Shown: piece after piece, positions 12,431 through 25,107 of the stretch
How the letters are laid out: each line of letters begins with the position of its first letter
How positions within the stretch are numbered: position 1 is the first letter of the stretch
Source of the DNA: Galdieria sulphuraria
Taxonomy: Eukaryota > Rhodophyta > Bangiophyceae > Galdieriales > Galdieriaceae
Direction: 5' to 3'
Assembly: GCF_000341285.1 (NCBI RefSeq)
Contig: NW_005178422.1
Span: 1 to 64,000 of the forward strand
DNA: 64,000 nt
Notes under the pieces: model-generated
What the model saw: the letters and a program-made list of their open reading frames with translations, nothing else
The model's database searches: none
What the model was told of the DNA's origin: nothing
Program-made: the position numbers and the translations under genes

Positions 12431-13765
12431 TTAAAAGGCCTCCTCTTCTTCGAGGCCCATATCGAAGTCATCTTCAGCAGTGGCTTCTTGATATTGTTGG
12501 TATTCTGATACTAAATCATTCATGTTACTTTCAGCCTCTGTAAATTCCATTTCATCCATTCCTTCACCAGTATACCAATGCAAAAATGCCTTGCGACGAA
12601 ACATAGCAGTAAATTGTTCACCCACTCTTTGAAAAAGTTCTTGTATAGATGTGGAATTTCCAACGAACGTTGCAGACTTTTTCATCCCTGAGGGAGGAAT
12701 ATCACAGAGTGAGCTTTTAATGTTGTTGGGAATCCATTCTACAAAGTAGGAAGAATTCTTGTTCTGAATATTGAACATTTGGTCATCTATATCTTGAGTA
12801 GACATGTTTCCACGGAAATATGCAGCTGCAGTTAAATAACGACCATGACGAGGATCACATGCTGCCATCATATTACGGGAGTCAAACATTTGCTGAGTAA
12901 GTTCTGAAACACTGGCAGATCGATATTGCTGTGATCCTGGTGAACTTAAGGGGGCAAATCCAATCATAAAGAAATGAAGCCTTGGAAATGGAATCAAGTT
13001 AGTGGCCAACTTTCGTAAATCTGCATTCAACTGTCCAGGGAAGCGTAAAGTACACGTAATTCCTGACATAACCGCTGACACTAACTGGTTGAGGTCACTA
13101 TAGCTAGGGCTGCTAATTTTTAAGGTACGAAGGCAAATGTCATAGAGTGCTTCATTATCAATGCAGAAAACTTCATCAGCATTTTCCACCAATTGATGCA
13201 CGGAGAGAGTGCAGTTGTAAGGCTCTACTACTGTATCAGAGACCTTTGGAGAAGGAACCACCGAGTAGGTGCCCATCATTCTGTCAGGATATTCTTCTCG
13301 AATTTTTGATATCAAAAGAGTTCCCAAGCCAGATCCTGTACCCCCTCCAAGAGAATGAGTAATTTGAAAGCCTTGAAGACAATCACAAGCTTCTGCTTCT
13401 CTACGCACCACGTCCAACACGTTGTCAATTAGCTCTGCACCCTCTGTATAGTGTCCTTTTGCCCAGTTATTTCCAGCACCACTTTGACCATATACAAAGT
13501 TATCTGGACGAAAAAGCTTTCCATAGAGACTGGCTTTCACGGCGTCTATTGTTCCCGGTTCCAGGTCAATTAAAACTGCTCGAGGCACATAACGTGCACC
13601 TGTTGCTTCATTGTAATAAACGTTGATTCTATCAAGCTGTGAGGGAGAGTCACCTTCGTATAACCCTGTTTGACTGATTCCATGCTCTCTGGAAATAACT
13701 TCCCAAAATTTTGAACCTATCTGGTTACCACACTGGCCTGCCTGAATGTGAACAATCTCTCTCAT
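12431..13765 (-). CDS. Beta-tubulin 2
   Basis: An intronless frame of 444 aa starting [17 protein letters not shown], with the GTPase signature GGGTGSG and an acidic tail ending in EEEAF. It is the same length as beta-tubulin 1 but differs along the whole protein, for example [16 protein letters not shown] versus [15 protein letters not shown] near the N-terminus and in the tail. The two are old paralogues, not a recent copy. It forms alpha/beta dimers for microtubules. Flanking order is beta-tubulin 1, polyubiquitin, beta-tubulin 2. Two beta isotypes in an organism apparently without flagella suggest divided mitotic or cortical roles, which is inference. Confidence 0.97.
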   Translation of the reverse strand: MREIVHIQAGQCGNQIGSKFWEVISREHGISQTGLYEGDSPSQLDRINVYYNEATGARYVPRAVLIDLEPGTIDAVKASLYGKLFRPDNFVYGQSGAGNNWAKGHYTEGAELIDNVLDVVRREAEACDCLQGFQITHSLGGGTGSGLGTLLISKIREEYPDRMMGTYSVVPSPKVSDTVVEPYNCTLSVHQLVENADEVFCIDNEALYDICLRTLKISSPSYSDLNQLVSAVMSGITCTLRFPGQLNADLRKLATNLIPFPRLHFFMIGFAPLSSPGSQQYRSASVSELTQQMFDSRNMMAACDPRHGRYLTAAAYFRGNMSTQDIDDQMFNIQNKNSSYFVEWIPNNIKSSLCDIPPSGMKKSATFVGNSTSIQELFQRVGEQFTAMFRRKAFLHWYTGEGMDEMEFTEAESNMNDLVSEYQQYQEATAEDDFDMGLEEEEAF

Positions 13766-14471
13766 TTGCTTCTTTGAGTGCTGAAACGAGGGTCACCTTG
13801 AACAACAAGATAAAACTTGTCAAAGTTACTGGCGGCTAACGAGTACTTGAAAATCTAAAATGGAGGGAATTTTACTCTCAAAATGGTCCAATTGCTAAAT
13901 ATCACTATCGATCGTTTGGCGGGCTTACAAATTTGAAATTGGACAACTGTCCTGAATTAGTCTGAAAAATAGTAATCGTACAATGTTTTCCTAGTCGATG
14001 CTATACAAGGATCATTGTCTCTTTCTTATTCTTTGTCCAAAGGCATAGGAAAAGCCCTTGCTTAGAAAATACTTTTAATTATAGATTTTCTACTTTGCAG
14101 CAACTGAGTATGAGTGGTCTTGAATGCTGCAGTAAATGTATGTCTCAAAAGCAATATCAGAACGTTGTAGTGTTTCATATTAGATATGCCAAGTATACTT
14201 TGAATGGTGCAATAAAATCGACAGCTTCTTCAGAGATATCCTATCGAAAGGAGTGTTGCGGGTCTCTACTGACAGATTTCCTATACACTTTAAATGCCTG
14301 AGAAAGAAACGTCTTTCTTTCTACAAACAAATGATAATAGACAAGTATCTTGCCATCGCTTCAAATATGAAGATCCTTCCATCCTTTATTTCATTATCTT
14401 GCAAGAATTTTAGTCTACTTCCCAGAAAGAAACAAAGACAAAAAAATTCTTATCCTAGAAAGCTAATATTG
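13766..14471. other. Intergenic region, beta-tubulin 2 promoter side
   Basis: About 700 bases between two minus-strand genes. On the plus strand, a pyrimidine-rich stretch ending in CAG (about 14075-14100) precedes a 68-codon frame, which resembles an exon start, but no upstream exon could be found. It is left uncalled. Confidence 0.4.
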
Positions 14472-16662
14472 CTACTTGTCAATAATTTCCTCTTTGAATT
14501 CCAATAACTCTTCAGTTATCTCAACAATTTCCTCTGTGGTTTCTTTCTTTCCAGACATCCATTGGAAAGGCTTGTCATCTTCTCCTATGGACTGTAGATA
14601 CTGTTTCCATGCGTCTCTCAACTTCTTCCTTTCAGCTGCTTTTCCACTTCTTCTCATTTCCTTCAGTTCTTGATCTTCTCTTTCGTATCTTTCACGATAT
14701 GACTTCAAATTCTTTTTTATTTTCTTTTGTTGTTCCTTTGACAGCAGCCATTCAGGACGAGGTCTCCACAAGAACTGAGAAAACATAGAAATTGTAGCTT
14801 GATAAACTTCTTTTCCATAAAAGGTCCAAATAATATAACCACATTCCATTTTGTTGCGCGAATAAGGAACCCATGTCGCTACAAACCTTCCTGAAGCATC
14901 CCATTCTGCGTTGGTACACATAAAATGTTCCGATTGATTCATGCTTTCCTACACCAAACACATTCATACGGTGAGTACTTGTGAACAATTCATCCTTACT
15001 TGTTCATTGACGTTGTAAAACTCCAGCTGACCATTTAAACTTCCCAAACCCGCAAGTACAACAAAACCATTTTGCGGTGCCCAAAAGATGCGATTCACTG
15101 GTCGTTGAGTTAAACTAAACAAATACTTTACTTGCGTGTCCTCCATTGAATAAAATGCCACACTGGCTCGTGATGCATTATCTCCGTATGCTATGGCAAA
15201 ACGATCACCATCAGGTTCCCACGCAAAATCATACACTACTTCCTAACTTGCATGTAAAATATCACTTTGTAGCACAAGTCACATTTACCTTTTCTTTATA
15301 TTCCAACACTTCGACAGGAATCTCTTTTTGACGAATTCGGAAAAATTCAAAGTTTGCCAAACGACTCTTTTTTGATTTGGTAAGGCGACTTGCCTAATAA
15401 TCTTATAGTCAATTGGCTACTATGTAACTTCAGCCATATTCACCTTGCAACAAAGATATTTTCCATTCTGTTGCCAATACAGTTCAATATCGGCTACTGA
15501 GTAGACGGCCTTCTGTCGAAGTTCCTTTCTGGATGGCATTTCTACTAAAGTCACTTTCGCAGGGTTATTTCCCACTTCCGGCTGCCAATATGCAATAATG
15601 GAGTCAGCAGGTGACCACTGAAAATCTCTTATATATGGAATTTTCATTGAACGTTTGTCCAACAATGTCATTTCTGGCAAAGTGTAAACGCTTATTGCGT
15701 TTTCAACCAGTCTAGCAACCATCTCGTCCTTGTATTGAAACTTGAACATTGGCCAAGCTACTTTTTCGTCATGTTTAGGACCCAAAAAGCCGCGTAATTT
15801 ACGACCAGTGGCAACTTCCCAAATAATAATACACTCGGGATCCTTCGGATTATCTCTTTCTGGATCCAAATCATTCCAAGTAACTAGATAGTTTTCACAA
15901 GGAGAAAAATCAAACTTCTTAACATGACTGTGTGGGAATCTCATCAGTCTTTCCCATTTGGGACCACCCCATATTGCTATTCCTTGAATGTGAAATGTCA
16001 CGAAATAAGTTCCTCGAGGTGACCAGTAACCGTCTGCTTCCGTCCAATTCATTCGTGAATATTCCTAACGATGCATCAGTCTATGGCTGAAAAGTCGACT
16101 TCATCCTTACCAACTGTGGAGGTATCCCCAAGGAATCAAACCAATAAATTTCGGTTTCTTCGTGACGAATCATGAACTGATCTCTTCCTCGTTCATCTAA
16201 CAACCAAGAGAATAGATTTGGACGAGAAGATGGATCAGTTGGTATTTCTATTGGTAGAGAAGGAGGTTCAAACGTTTCTGATGTATGGACTATTCTTTCT
16301 ATATCTAACAAAGTCTTTACTTGCAAGGTATGGTTCTTATCCAGCGGATATTCGTTGAGTTGAAGAACTGCTTTCAAAGCTTCCTCGGGAGTGTCATAAG
16401 TAATCAAAGCAAATCCTTTGGTGTCCTTATTTTCGTCTTGAGGAACCCAAAGTGCGTCGCTTCCAATGTTTCCGACTTGTTGGAATACTTTTCTCAAGAC
16501 GGTGCACAGCTTCTCGTATTTGTCCACAGTTATTTTTGGAACATTACTGACTATAACTGCTCTGGATAACTCTCTCTGCTCTATTCGTTTCTGCTCTTCT
16601 TCTAAAAACTGAGAATCTTTCAAAAGTTCCGAAGCATTACGAGACGTGACGGCCAATGACAT
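14472..16662 (-). CDS. Translation initiation factor eIF3 subunit b
   Basis: Five exons, 16662-16111, 16064-15444, 15393-15289, 15242-15000 and 14948-14472, every intron in phase 0 and 46-51 nt, give 665 aa. An N-terminal RRM (RAVIVSNVPKI, then GFALITYDTPEEALKA) is followed by the eIF3b WD-type propeller: YWFDSLGIPP, NWTEADGYWSPRGTYFVTFH, GPKWERLMRFPHSHVKKFDFS and FRIRQKEIPVEVLEYKEK. A charged C-terminal helix (EQQKKIKKNLKSYRERYERE) follows. eIF3b is the scaffold of the eIF3 core that joins the 40S ribosome. It is somewhat shorter than the plant (~710) and human (~810) proteins because the N-terminal extension is short. I chose the second Met (16662) because the upstream 11 residues are hydrophobic and atypical. 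It is divergent from the Arf gene with only ~60 bp between starts. Confidence 0.93.
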
Positions 16663-16703
16663 TGCCAAATAAAAAAATGCTATTCTAGTCCACAAGTGGG
16701 TAA

Positions 16704-17383
<680 letters not shown>

Positions 17384-17463
17384 GAGACAGAACTGAGGAT
17401 AGTATTACTAGCAAGCTGATGTTGGTATGTTATTATGGGAATTTATTTAGAAATAGAATACAC

Positions 17464-20400
17464 TCAGGCAACTGGCAAACGTTGTCTCAAGGTAAAAATT
17501 CCTTCTCCTGTGCCATAACCTACTGTTCTTCCTACTGCCAAACGAGAACTTGGCGAATGAATATTATCCGTTTGTTGATGAAACGCTGCATCTAATATAA
17601 ACTTCATGGTTGTCTCAAAGCTTGCCTTTTGAATAGTGCTACAACATCGCTTTTCCATTCCTCGACGATTAAAAGGCTGATAGTCTCCTTGGCAGGTCAT
17701 GACGTCGGAAATCAGCGCTAAATGACGTGAATCGACTGGAATGCCATAAGCTCCGAATACCTTGGCTAGTTCTATTCTTAATGTTTCTCGAGCACTTTCT
17801 ACTCCGTAATGCATTAACATAGCATACACATCATTGGTTTGAATATGATTCAAATCCAAGTAGTCATAACCATATTCCCAGATAGCTGCAAGGTTGGAGC
17901 CTTGAACCTCAAGTTTCCAGTCTTGGGAGTCTTCCGAGGGAGTTATCAAAGAACAACGTTGGATTCCAGGAATATTTTGAACACACGCCTGTTGTGCAAC
18001 TGATTCAACCAATTCAAACAACATGAGACGACCCCAACTTGTGAAGGGAATCATCAAAGGAATCTTCGCCCTACGATACTGTTCGCGATCAAATGTTATT
18101 TTCCTTAAAAAAATGAGAAATTCTGAAAAATTTGTATCATATGACTAACGTACTTTTTCTCTTCGAAATTTATGGGTTCCTGTGTAGAAGATTGATTGAC
18201 TTTCCGAATATCCGACCGGGAGTATTCTTCTTCTTCTTCTTCTTTTTCTTCTTCTTCTTCTTGTTCTTCTTCTTCTTCTTCTTCTTCATAGGAAGTTACA
18301 TCTCTCTGTTGTCTATCTCTTTTCTCACCGATAGTTCCGTCTTCTTCATTCCATGAAAGATCTTCCTCTTCTTCTTCGTCCTTATCATCTCCATTTACTT
18401 CTTCCATTTCTGCTGACGTATTCATAGAAAATTTGCCTTTCTTTTTGTTCCCTTCCTTCTCTATGTCTCTTTCCTCTTGTAACGACGGTTTGTCTAATTC
18501 CATTCCATCACTATCCCAATGCATCGATAAGCTCTGCAATGGCATAATGGCTTTCTTAGTTTCCGAAACTTGTTTACATTCTTTCTGGATTCTCGCATGA
18601 AGCATTGCCAAAAAATGTGTCTCTATGGTATGAAATAGTTCCTTCGCTGATATTCCCAAATGAGTGGCATAATAATGAGGCGGTACCAAATGCAACTCAA
18701 TCATCACCAATCTGCCTTGTGCTCTATTGCCTTTATCTTCTATACTTATCCCTTCTAAAAAGTCTTTCAATACCAATCGATGAAAACGATTATGCAACAA
18801 CTGGATTCCTTTTTTATCCGTCGATGAGAGAAAAGGGATAGTCATAAGTGGTGTTTTTGGTTGTTTACTTGCAGTCATCAACAGTTCACGTAGTCTTGGG
18901 ATTCCTAGAGTGACATGAGCCGCACCCATTCCTGCAAAATGAAAAGTATTCAAAGTCATTTGTGTGGAAGGTTCACCGACTCCTTGAGCTGCGATGACTC
19001 CAACTGCTTCACCAGGTGAAATGAATGCATTTCTGTACCTGCTTTCCATAAAGGATTGGAACTGTTCCTTTGTTCTATTCTGTGGCAACGATTCACCACA
19101 TTCTTTCATAAATTGATGCAAGGAATGTTGAAACTTGGGAGATAAGGCATAGTCAACCGTTTGATATGAACGATGTTGGGAATATAAAGTTGATTGAAGA
19201 GCTTCAATGTTCCAAGCATGCCACTGGAAGCAAGAAGGTTTCGATAACCAAGCTGTTCGACAAGGATCCAAACCATCTTCACCATATAAGAACTAAAGTA
19301 CCATTATTCTTGTCATCTAGAAAGGCAGTGATTGAACACTTACTTGAATCACAGCTTGATTTTCACTTTGTCTCACCGTATAATCATAACCTACATATAA
19401 GTCTTCCAAACCTTTCACCAAACATCGTTGTAAATATCCTGAGCGAGCAGTCTTCACTGCTGTGTCCACCAAACCATCACGTCCAGCCATGCAATGATAG
19501 AAATATTCATCTGGTCGAATACCGGTAAGGAATCGACTAGCAATAAATCCTCCAGATTGTGGACAAGGATCAAAAGATGGATAACAAGGTAAAGTAGCCC
19601 CACTTAAGGAACGAGGTACTCGTTTTCCTTCCAACTCTGTTTGTCCCAACTGACAAGATATCTGTGCAGTGTTGACCAAAGAGCCCTTGTACCGATTAAG
19701 CTTCTACACACTTTCAATAACAACCAACATTTACCTTGGCTCCACTACTTGTCATCAATAGGAATCCATTATGAGGGAATTTCTTAACAACTCCTTCACG
19801 ATCCGAAATACAAGACTTGATGACTTCTGAAGTCACTTTGCTCACTTGCTTCTTTACAATTTCATCTAATAGAGACTCCATTTCTGCTCGAGACGTAACA
19901 TCCGACTCCATGTTACCCAAAATACGTCCATATAATAACAAAAGTTGCGAATAATTGAGTTCACTACCTTTCAGCTTGCTTTTCCAATCACCAGTACCTA
20001 ACAGAATAGATAACGACTCTTCACTCAATAAACCTCGTTCCATCAATTTTTCTATCCATTGTTCGGTAGCCAAAAATACAAATGACATTTCACAATATTG
20101 TTGCCATTCCTTTCTCTTCATCTCCGCAATTGTAGTAAGTAACAAGTCATCCACTCCAGTGGTATGTCCATGGATTCTTAAGAACAACGTAAATAATCTA
20201 CCGAGAGCACTTAATAAACGACCGGCATCTATTGCTCCATATATCTCGTAAAATGAATGCACCAAACCATGAGCACTTGCACCAAATTGACTCTTATCTA
20301 ACACTCCTCGTAATAAGTGACCGCGATGAACGATTACTTGGTCATCATCGCCAACCATTTCCTTATCAACAACATATCGATATGAATACCCACTCGTAAA

Positions 20401-22772
20401 AACATACTTACCCATTTCAACTTGTTGTTTGACTGTAAATAAAAAGGAGGACGAGAACCAATCAAAAACAATAAAATGGTGGATATTACTTGCTTTCCAG
20501 TCCATAATGGAACCGGGAAAACAATGGCTGGAGTTGGGATAGCAACTGTTTTGTTATCCACACTTTCCATTGTTCTTTCAATAGCGCCATATAAAAGTTG
20601 TTGAAATTCATCCAAACGTAGAAAAGTATCGATACTCGTCAACAAAACTCCTCCCAAAATATGGTCTTGAATAAGGCCACGAAGAGGATTTCCATTGGTA
20701 GGAGAAATATAATGTCTATCAGTCAATAGCAAGTTGAAAGCCTCAGATTGAGCCACATAATCTTGTGGAAAGTGTAAGTTCATTTCGTCACCATCAAAAT
20801 CAGCGTTATAAGACTGACAGTTGGCATAGTGCATGCGTATCGTTCTTTCTCCAGGTAATATGCGAACTTTATGGGCCAAAATAGAAACTCGATGCAACGA
20901 AGGCTGTCGATTGAATAAGACCAAATCTCCGTTTTTCATATGTCGATAAACTCGAATGATAGCATTATGGTTCATTGCTTTATGAATACTTGCAGAAGCA
21001 TCTGCTGCTGAACGATCTATCATATCCAAATTCATTGGATGGGAACTTTTCAAAGACATTGCTTGTGCTTTTCGTTGATGTTCAGGAGCTCTAAGAAAAT
21101 CGATTACATTTCCCATTCTATCTTCGATACCTGTAGCTCCAGGATATTCCGTAGATCCACGAATGATTGCTTTTCTCAAATATTCAATGTTATAAAAATT
21201 GATAGGTTCAGGAAAGGTAAGTTTCATTGCAAAAGATTCAGGAACTCCTACTTCACAAGTTTCTAGAAAAGGATCCGGAGATATGACTGAACGTGCAGAA
21301 TGATTGACTCTCTTTCCCATCATATACATACGAAAAAGGCCTTCTTTGTGTTCTAATTGTTGACGAATTCCAGTTCCGGTAGTCGTACCAGCATTGGCTC
21401 CTACACCTCCTCTTGAACAGTCGTACAACTGATTAACTGCATGTTGGAGAGCAATCATTTGTTGAATAGGAGATAGAATGGAAGAAGACTCTTGTTGTTC
21501 TTTCAATTGAATGAGTTGTTGATTGATTTGGAGAATACGAGTAAGGAAAACATTCTGAGGATGTTCCATAACTAATAGCTGCTCGCCTTCAGAAAATGTA
21601 GCAGGAGGTCGAAATCGACAAGGAGAAACAGCCAGACAACGGATAAAGAATACAGAATCCACAGTTTCATTATTATTATTTTGTTGTTGTTCAGAGTCAT
21701 TTGTTTGGTTGATGGCATCCATTTCCCATAAGACTTGAATACATTCCATCTCTATTTGATATAAGCGACTTAATTGTTGTTCCAATTCGATAGTTGAAAT
21801 GAGTTTCTTATTAACACTATGAGTTTCCTGGTAAGAAGAGTCTCTCTCGATATGACTTGTCTCTTCTTTTCTCGACTGACTCACAAGTATATCTACCTGT
21901 TCTGATTCCTGAGACTTTTTTAGAATACGAAATACTTTGGATTCTTCTCTTCGAATAACTACGGAAGAGTGACCACAATTTTGACATTTTCCTAAACTTT
22001 CATTGCTTGCCAAAAACTCCTCCGTAGTTCTTTTCCGCAATAAAGCACAGTTTGAAGAATAACTCTGTATGGCTTTCCTTGTTGAATGCTTCTTCATAAA
22101 ACTTTTCCAAACTGCATAAGCTTCTTCACAAAGTTGTTCCTCTCTTGCCTTTATTTGACTTTCTATTCGCGACTCCATACTAGAAAAAGATGAAGATAGT
22201 CCTGAAGCAACTTCCACTTCTAAGTTCGTGTCATTCATCAATGTTTCTTCATTTTGTTGCTCTCCTTCTTCTGAAAGCCTATCATGTTGCTTCTTTTGAT
22301 CGTCTGCACTACTCAACATTCCCATAATCTCATCCACCTCTTCTGCTTTTTCCCACTCATTACAAAATAGAAAACGGAGTTTAGCTATGAACAGTTTCTT
22401 TGTTCTCGTTCCTAGTCGAAAGTGATGGCAATACCAACATTTGGCACGCAACACCTTTATAAGCAAAGGAAATAAAACAGGGTGAACTACTGGTAAGGCC
22501 AATTCTATATGTCCAAAATGTCCTGGACAATCTGCATATCCTAAATGACAAGTAGCACAAAGTTTCGTTACCGACCGGTCCAACACTCCTAAAGCAGGAT
22601 CATATAGTCCACCTCTCACAGGTCTTTGCAAAGAATCAAAGGCAACTGGAGAATAGATTTGTCGAACACTCAACTTTCGAATATCTTGAGTTTTATAAAA
22701 GGAGAAGGAAATATTTTCAGTTTGGTGCAACACATTATTACGTTTGGCAGGGTGTGTTGCTGGAGCATCCAT
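17464..22772 (-). CDS. RNA polymerase I largest subunit (RPA190)
   Basis: Five exons, 22772-20412, 20361-19735, 19685-19344, 19292-18154 and 18103-17464, give ~1702 aa, the normal size for this subunit. Zinc-binding residues are visible ([17 protein letters not shown]), as are the catalytic [10 protein letters not shown] loop, the funnel/bridge-helix region ([20 protein letters not shown]) and [20 protein letters not shown]. An insertion in the C-terminal part carries long Glu runs (about 18217-18300), typical of the Pol I jaw region. The Pol I-specific ending follows ([11 protein letters not shown]). It synthesises 35S-type pre-rRNA in the nucleolus. Intron 4 uses donor GTACGT, which alone restores the frame. 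The ATG lies only 18 bases after the stop of the upstream gene on the same strand. Confidence 0.95.
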
Positions 22773-22790
22773 TTGGGAAAATCGACAAAA

Positions 22791-24380
22791 CTAACTATTC
22801 CTTTCTTTCCATTCAAAATAGTAAGGAACATAGATTTCTCCATTATCTGCCACTTTAAAGTGATCACTTACTACTACAGATAAGCCTTGTAAGATAGGCT
22901 TCAATACGGAAGAGTATGAAGCCAAACGGTCACAACACTTTCTAAACTCCGAAACACTTACAACTTGATCATCTCTCTTCAGTCGTTCTAAACGAAGAGA
23001 CTTTCTAACAGCTTCTATTTGTGTTCTTTCTCTTTGTTTCTTTCGGGCAGTTTGTGCAAATGGACTCGCTCTCTCTTGAAGATAAAAGAGAATCTCCTTT
23101 AATGTGGCATCTTTTGGAACTGATAAAATACCCCATTCTGCTTCTTCTTGAAAGAATTGGATTTCTATTCGAAACATGATTGAGACATATTCTTTCAATA
23201 GACGAGAGCTTGTTTCATTTAAACTGGGAAGAACTATGTTATCTTGTCTCATTGACTGAATATGATTCGATAATATTTTCAAGTATTCCTGAGGTGCTCT
23301 TTCCACCAAAGAATCTCCACATACCAAGCGAACACCCAAAGCATTTGCCAATTGATTTTCCATTTCTAAAAACTTCTCTTGCAATTGATTTCTTTGCCAA
23401 CAACTTGAAAGAAATGTCTTACTCATCAATGCTTCTTGCCAACATGAAACTCGAGCACACATTCCCAAGTGAAGAATTCCACAACTATCTTGTTCTACTT
23501 TTGCACCACCATCCAATTGAATCACTCCACCACGAATAGAAATTCCATATGCCACAATCACTTGTTCGATGCAGTCTGCTAACCTCTTCAATCCTTGTAC
23601 TGCCATGGAAGGTGAAACATCCTTCCTTATCTCCACTTTGATAGCATGCGCTCTATTTAGGGAAGCAGTCCTAACTTTACATTCATAGGCAACTTGATCA
23701 TGTAACATTGCATCTGCAGAGTGTCTCTTATTTCTGATCCTCAGTTCATATGCTTTACCAACAACATCCCTTTTGAGCAGTTGACCCAACGACATATCTC
23801 TACTATTCTCTTCATCCTTTCGTACAGCCATCGGTCTATCTCTTGTCATTCTTAAGAGTTGTTCGGGAGTTGCTATATTACAAGAACGAAACAAATGGAT
23901 CAATGACCCCAACAAGTGTAACCACTCTCTTTCTGTAGGGTCATACACGATGGGAACGGAAATCAGCTCAACTTGAGTTTCCTCTCTTTCTACTTGTTTC
24001 TTTGTCGTTGTGTTTTCCTTTTCTTGGTATTGACTCTTTTCTGCTGGTATATAAAACTCCAATTGTATGCTTTCCAGTGAAGAAGGAAAAGTCGTCGACT
24101 TTGTCGTTATTTCTTTTTGTTCTTTTATATGGGAAAGCATATCCACCATTACGTTCAAGTTCTGTAGTGACTTTTGGTTCTTGGAAGCTATTTCTGGTTG
24201 TTGTGCAAAGCGGTCTGGGTGTATTTTGGAGAATAACAGTTTGAGAGGTTTGTTCAACAATTTCATAATATCCCCTTGTTGAGCACAGTTATTATTCTTT
24301 GTACTACATTTTCTATACAATAGACGTATTATCGAACAAGATGATGGATAATTGTTGATTCCAGTCAACCACAACATCAT
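22791..24380 (-). CDS. TCAIM-like mitochondrial protein (DUF4460/DUF4461 type)
   Basis: A single frame of 529 aa from the ATG at 24380; the frame is open further upstream, but that extension is hydrophobic and unlikely. The N-terminus (MMLWLTGINNYPSSCSIIRL followed by LYRKCSTK) looks like a mitochondrial presequence. Residues ~45-90 hold a J-domain-like helix pair (PLKLLFSKIHPDRFAQQPEI, then KSLQNLN) as in DUF4460. The C-terminal half (LADCIEQVIVAYGISIRGG) resembles DUF4461. This pair defines the T-cell activation inhibitor, mitochondrial (TCAIM) family, found in many protists; its function outside animals is unknown. It lies 18 bp upstream of RPA190 on the same strand. The family name is from memory of the motif pattern, moderately sure. 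Confidence 0.65.
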   Translation of the reverse strand: MMLWLTGINNYPSSCSIIRLLYRKCSTKNNNCAQQGDIMKLLNKPLKLLFSKIHPDRFAQQPEIASKNQKSLQNLNVMVDMLSHIKEQKEITTKSTTFPSSLESIQLEFYIPAEKSQYQEKENTTTKKQVEREETQVELISVPIVYDPTEREWLHLLGSLIHLFRSCNIATPEQLLRMTRDRPMAVRKDEENSRDMSLGQLLKRDVVGKAYELRIRNKRHSADAMLHDQVAYECKVRTASLNRAHAIKVEIRKDVSPSMAVQGLKRLADCIEQVIVAYGISIRGGVIQLDGGAKVEQDSCGILHLGMCARVSCWQEALMSKTFLSSCWQRNQLQEKFLEMENQLANALGVRLVCGDSLVERAPQEYLKILSNHIQSMRQDNIVLPSLNETSSRLLKEYVSIMFRIEIQFFQEEAEWGILSVPKDATLKEILFYLQERASPFAQTARKKQRERTQIEAVRKSLRLERLKRDDQVVSVSEFRKCCDRLASYSSVLKPILQGLSVVVSDHFKVADNGEIYVPYYFEWKERNS

Positions 24381-24482
24381 TGCATGGAAAGCGTCTTTTC
24401 GATCGATGATTTTCTTCTCCAACCACCAAAAAAGCCAATCCAAATATTTTTCAAAAATTGAAAAAGACCGTTGTGTGGAAGA

Positions 24483-25020
24483 ATGAATATGGATGCTGCT
24501 TCTTCTCAACGCCAACTCAAAGAGAAAATGGAACATCAGAAACTTCTCGAAAACAAAGAAAACGAAGCTCGTCAAGAAATATTCAGTACATGTAGCAAAG
24601 TGATGGATGGTAGTCTCAAGTCTAAAATTTCTTCATGTTCAGAAGACAACGGCAACTCAGAAGAAGAGAGAATGGATCCCATGTTATTAAAAGAAAGAGA
24701 AGCTGCCAACTATTTAGCACAACATGCAGATATGGTTCGTAATGGAACATGGAAAAAGATGCAACTAGAAAAAGAAAGAAAAATGAGGGAAGAAAATGAA
24801 AGAAAATTGAAAGAAGCTGCCTTGTTGAAAGAAAGCAACGACCAGAATATTGAAAAAGGTATAGTAAAATATCAAAACACAAAATATCATCCATATAGTA
24901 TATATTTAAATAGGTAAAATAGAACAAGAAAACAATCCAACTCAACAAAGTGCAGTGGAGCCATCCCGTAGAAAAATATTGCGTTTCCTTTGTTGCACTG
25001 TAGTGGAAGAAAGTTACTGA
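24483..25020 (+). CDS. Small charged coiled-coil protein with Cys-Cys near C-terminus
   Basis: Two exons, 24483-24858 and 24914-25020, encode 160 aa. It is rich in Glu, Lys and Gln, with predicted helices at ~8-30 (RQLKEKMEHQKLLENKENEA) and ~80-120 (KKMQLEKERKMREENERKLK). The second exon adds a short basic-hydrophobic tail (RRKILRFLCCTV) ending 10 residues later; adjacent Cys after a basic patch could be palmitoylated, which is speculation. No family recognised. It is divergent from the TCAIM-like gene with ~100 bp between starts, and convergent with the membrane-protein gene. Confidence 0.6.
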
Positions 25021-25107
25021 AAAAATACTTGGTTTCTTTTATTTCCGGTAAATAAATGTTTTGAGTGTCCTATGAAGAGGCTATTCAAAAATCAATCATC
25101 ATGCAAC

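Noticed and set aside
14095-14301. 68-codon plus-strand frame after an acceptor-like tract.
   Set aside because: No upstream exon with a start and donor could be found, and no domain is visible.
18132-18356. Plus-strand frame with a long poly-Phe run.
   Set aside because: It is the antisense of the GAA/GAG poly-Glu tract of RPA190.
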